Of a DNA stretch of 8,460 nt, positions 6,811-8,460 are shown piece after piece (positions within the stretch are counted from its first letter, which is position 1; each line of letters starts with the position of its first letter). The translations under genes were made by a program, and so were the position numbers. The stretch covers positions 1 through 8,460 of the forward strand of contig DAOWNO010000072.1 in assembly GCA_030642525.1 (NCBI GenBank), written 5' to 3'. The notes under the pieces are model-generated. The model was given only the letters and a program-made list of their open reading frames with translations. It did not search any database and had not been told where the DNA came from. Source of the DNA: Candidatus Aegiribacteria sp. (GTDB lineage Bacteria > Fermentibacterota > Fermentibacteria > Fermentibacterales > JCC-6).

Positions 6811-7411
6811 ATGAAACTCATACTGACGCTTTTGGCGGTCTTTGTATTCTCCCAGATAGCGATTGCTGATTATACTGTAGATTATGGATGGGAAGGAACT
6901 GAAACCATTCTGGGTATGTATCCTGACACTTGTATAATTGCTACAATTGCTACTAGTCCTGTTCATAGCGGGACGCAGTCACTCTGTCTACAAGACAACG
7001 CTCCATCTGGAACGCCACAGGCATTTATTGCGTGGATTGTGGGGCTACAGGATGGCGATGTCATAGACGGGCAATTCTGGCGGTACGATGTTACCCCCGG
7101 GAGCTGCTCCTTCCTGCCGTATTTGGGCTCACTGGAACGACAATCCGGATGATATAAATGACTATAGTGGTTCTGCTGGAGGTCAAAGTGATTATGGACC
7201 TGGTGACGGCTGGGACCTTGCCTCGCATTCATGGACAGTAGCAGATGGCCACACAGGTATGATAATTGAAGTACGGACCTATTCCAGTGCAGGTGATATT
7301 GTTTGGATAGACGACATGTCCATTACTGTTCCCGACCACGCCACGGTTCGCACCCCGATGCAGACTGAAATACAGCGCAGCACCTGGGCTAATATTAAGG
7401 CTACATTCTAA
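6811..7411 (+). pseudogene. Secreted beta-rich protein, tandem copy 2, frameshifted
   Basis: This is a paralogue of the preceding gene, about 63% identical over the mature protein by hand alignment. Reading from ATG 6811 (AAAGGA upstream) gives a signal peptide ending SQIAIA (cleavage after Ala19) and continues through FWRYDVTPG. It then loses homology and stops at 7150-7152 after 113 codons. Homology resumes at once in the +1 frame (APSCRIWAHWND ... GDIVWIDDM ... STWANIKATF) and ends at 7411. The break is in ACCCCCGGGA (7093-7102). Removing one base restores a 199-residue protein matching copy 1 throughout. The downstream frame has no decay and no other stops, so the event is recent, an assembly or sequencing error, or a tolerated +1 shift at CCC-GGG. 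The start and both halves are secure; whether the gene is truly broken is not. Confidence 0.8.
6883..6926 (+). repeat. 44-nt exact repeat, copy 2
   Basis: This is the second copy of the tract at 6252-6295, in the frameshifted paralogue. It lies 631 nt downstream in the same orientation, so recombination between the copies would delete or duplicate one gene unit. Confidence 0.9.
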
Positions 7412-7428
7412 AACCACTAATACACTCA

Positions 7429-7476
7429 GGGGACTCACCAGAGAGAGAGCGTCCCCCAAAAGTTTGTTCTCTGGTG
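7429..7476. terminator. Interlocking inverted repeats between convergent genes (possible pseudoknot or bidirectional terminator)
   Basis: Two perfect inverted repeats are interleaved. GGGGAC (7429-7434) pairs with GTCCCC (7451-7456), and CACCAGAGA (7436-7444) pairs with TCTCTGGTG (7468-7476). The order a-b-a'-b' is that of an H-type pseudoknot, with a 6-bp and a 9-bp stem and connecting segments of 1, 6 and 11 nt. The 9-bp stem alone would be a simple hairpin. Neither strand has a U-run directly after it. The location between the stop of the secreted-protein gene (7411) and the stop of elbB (7491) fits a shared 3' end structure. Confidence 0.45.
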
Positions 7477-7491
7477 CATCCCCGAAAAGTT
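7452..7491. repeat. Imperfect 13-nt direct repeat
   Basis: TCCCCCAAAAGTT (7452-7464) and TCCCCGAAAAGTT (7479-7491) match at 12 of 13 positions, with starts 27 nt apart. The second copy ends on the last base of the elbB stop codon. It may be a leftover of a small local duplication; no function is evident. Confidence 0.4.
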
Positions 7492-8141
7492 CAGAAAAGC
7501 TCCCCCAGTTTCTCAACCATATTTACGGCGCCCTCGAAAACCTCCGCGGGACCGCTCGCGAGCATGTATGCCGGAGTCGTGACAATTTTTCTTTCCCTGT
7601 CCACAACGGAGTCATTGACAGGACAATTCACATGAACGGCCCCCATGGAATTGATGGCAGCAGCCGTTTCAGGATGAGTACCGATAGTAAGCCTTGCCCC
7701 CGGAATCACTCTGGCGAGTATTACAGGAGCGATGCACATCGCCGCAATCGGTTTGCCGTCTTCCAGAGCTTTATCGATCAGCTTTCTGACATCCTGATTT
7801 ACGGAGCATTCCGCTCCATCCTTTGCGAATGAGCAGAGCGTCAGCACCGCTCCGAAACCGCCGGGGAAAACAACGGCATCGTACTCATCTGAAGAGAGGT
7901 CCGCAAGAGGTTTGATATTCCCCCTGGCTATTCTTGCCGATTCCACCAGAGCATTTCTGGTTTCACGTTCCGGCTTTTCAGCATAGTGATCAACAGCAGC
8001 TGTCTGCTCTATATCCGGAGCGGTGAATATTATGTCGTAACCAGCTCTGTCCAAGGCTATAAGAGCGGCTACAGCTTCATGAATCTCCGTGCCGTCCTTT
8101 ACACCACTGCCACTGAGCACAAATGCCACTTTTCTTTTCAT
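7491..8141 (-). CDS. elbB: ElbB-like glyoxalase / DJ-1/PfpI superfamily protein
   Basis: This 216-residue cytoplasmic protein closely resembles E. coli ElbB (217 residues), recalled from memory: VLSGSGVKDGTEIHEAV, APDIEQTAAVDH, ETRNALVESARIARG, VVFPGGFGA, AAMCIAPVILARV, LTIGTHPETA and IVTTPAYMLA all match conserved blocks. The nucleophile-elbow cysteine is Cys136 in MCIAP, and Glu19 in KDGTEIHEA is the usual partner acid. E. coli ElbB has glyoxalase activity and was linked to isoprenoid synthesis; the physiological substrate is unsettled. The start is set at 8141 because AAAGGA (complement of 8148-8153) sits 6-7 nt upstream and the protein then begins MKRKVAFVLSG like its relatives. The in-frame ATG at 8165 would add MNIRKGFI, has no ribosome-binding site and is less likely. 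The gene stands alone, convergent with the secreted-protein genes and divergent from the lipoprotein gene. Confidence 0.95.
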   Translation of the reverse strand: MKRKVAFVLSGSGVKDGTEIHEAVAALIALDRAGYDIIFTAPDIEQTAAVDHYAEKPERETRNALVESARIARGNIKPLADLSSDEYDAVVFPGGFGAVLTLCSFAKDGAECSVNQDVRKLIDKALEDGKPIAAMCIAPVILARVIPGARLTIGTHPETAAAINSMGAVHVNCPVNDSVVDRERKIVTTPAYMLASGPAEVFEGAVNMVEKLGELF

Positions 8142-8147
8142 GATAAA

Positions 8148-8153
8148 TCCTTT
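8148..8153 (-). promoter_or_regulatory. Ribosome-binding site deciding the elbB start
   Basis: The complement reads AAAGGA and is followed by TTTATC and then the ATG at 8141-8139. This spacing is near ideal. It favours the 216-residue form over a start at 8165. Confidence 0.6.
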
Positions 8154-8271
8154 CCGAATATTCAAGTGTAATAATATGAATGAACAGATACTACATAAGG
8201 CGGAGTCAGTCCACCGGTGTCCGGGGTTTCTCGTGAACGGTCAGTAGAGTATCTTCGCATAAGAATTATTC

Positions 8272-8278
8272 AGGAGGG
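8272..8278 (+). promoter_or_regulatory. Strong ribosome-binding site for the lipoprotein gene
   Basis: AGGAGGG lies 6 nt before the ATG at 8285. It is a near-perfect Shine-Dalgarno sequence and is the main support for calling the truncated downstream ORF a real gene. Confidence 0.75.
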
Positions 8279-8284
8279 TTGGAC

Positions 8285-8460
8285 ATGTCCAGATTACTTT
8301 TTTCCTTTCTTGTTCTTTTAACGATGCTTTCATCATGCTACTATGGAGCCATGCAGGGCGCGCACACACTTGGAAAGAATCACCTGACAGTAACGGGAGG
8401 TGTCACCCTTCCGGCGTATTTCTCCGCAGAATCGAAAAGTGAGGCTGAAGACAGCAGGAT
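8285..8460 (+). CDS. Putative lipoprotein, 3'-truncated by the window edge
   Basis: Translation from ATG 8285 gives 58 complete codons with no stop before the window end. It begins MSRLLFSFLVLLTMLSSCYY, a short n-region with Arg3, a hydrophobic core and a lipobox LSSC. Cys18 would be the lipidated residue. After the cysteine come YYGAMQGAHTLGKNHLTVTGG and VTLPAYFSAES, where alternating polar and hydrophobic residues after a GKN turn could be the first strand of an outer-membrane beta-barrel or beta-rich domain. Tyr-Tyr rather than Asp at +2 and +3 does not suggest inner-membrane retention, so outer-membrane location is plausible. It is divergent from elbB. The family is not recognised from this fragment. 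Confidence 0.75.
   Translation, partial: MSRLLFSFLVLLTMLSSCYYGAMQGAHTLGKNHLTVTGGVTLPAYFSAESKSEAEDSR

Larger units (their letters stand above)
8142..8284. other. Divergent intergenic region between elbB and a lipoprotein gene
   Basis: These 143 nt must hold promoters for both flanking genes. On the - strand, ATAATA at 8171-8176 (TATTAT when read for elbB) is a possible -10, but the -35 at 17-nt spacing (complement of 8194-8199, CTTATG) is poor. On the + strand no convincing promoter is seen. CACCGGTG at 8212-8219 is an 8-bp palindrome with no further symmetry. No ORF or RNA gene is recognised. Confidence 0.5.

Noticed and set aside
7088..7411. Independent gene starting at ATG 7088
   Set aside because: Its first residues are out of frame with the homologous protein, it has no ribosome-binding site or signal peptide, and the remainder is the frameshifted tail of the gene starting at 6811.
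7464..7832. + strand ORF (122 codons) opposite elbB
   Set aside because: It is antisense to the conserved elbB gene, with no family resemblance or signal peptide.

Overview
The window looks like chromosomal DNA from a Gram-negative, probably anaerobic or fermentative, uncultured bacterium of moderate GC content. The evidence is a bacterial A/V-type rotary ATPase operon, exported proteins with classical signal peptides, and a lipoprotein with a lipobox. The C-terminal motif of the two secreted proteins recalls FCB-like candidate phyla, but that is recollection rather than evidence, and no taxon is claimed with confidence.

Bases 2-6055 are the 3' part of one tightly packed + strand operon for a V-type (A/V-type) ATPase, in the order K (truncated by the window edge), E, C, F, A, B, D. 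Gaps are 7, 3, 9, 45 and 15 nt, and B and D overlap by 1 nt (TGATG). A and B form the catalytic/regulatory hexamer, D and F the central shaft, C the socket joining the shaft to the membrane ring, K the ion-carrying ring, and E the peripheral stalk. The ring subunit keeps residues that bind Na+ in Enterococcus hirae NtpK, so sodium coupling is possible. Subunit I and any G/H stalk subunit would lie upstream.

Bases 6056-6179 separate the operon from the next genes. They hold overlapping inverted repeats and a candidate sigma70-like promoter. Bases 6180-7411 carry two tandem paralogues, about 63% identical in their mature parts, encoding small secreted beta-rich proteins of unknown function. The first is intact. 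The second has a one-base frameshift in a C5G3 run, and its reading resumes cleanly in the next frame. A 44-nt stretch is identical in both copies although the rest has diverged.

Bases 7412-7490 lie between convergent genes and hold two interlocking inverted repeats that could form an H-type RNA pseudoknot, plus a short direct repeat. elbB (7491-8141, - strand) encodes a DJ-1/PfpI-superfamily glyoxalase-like protein. A 143-nt divergent intergenic region follows, then the start of an unrecognised lipoprotein gene (8285 onward) that runs off the window.

Most of the window is conventional. The best candidates for something undescribed are the tandem secreted-protein family, with its shared C-terminal motif, conversion-like tract and frameshift, and the pseudoknot-shaped repeat behind it. 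I see no sign of a defence system, mobile element or CRISPR array.
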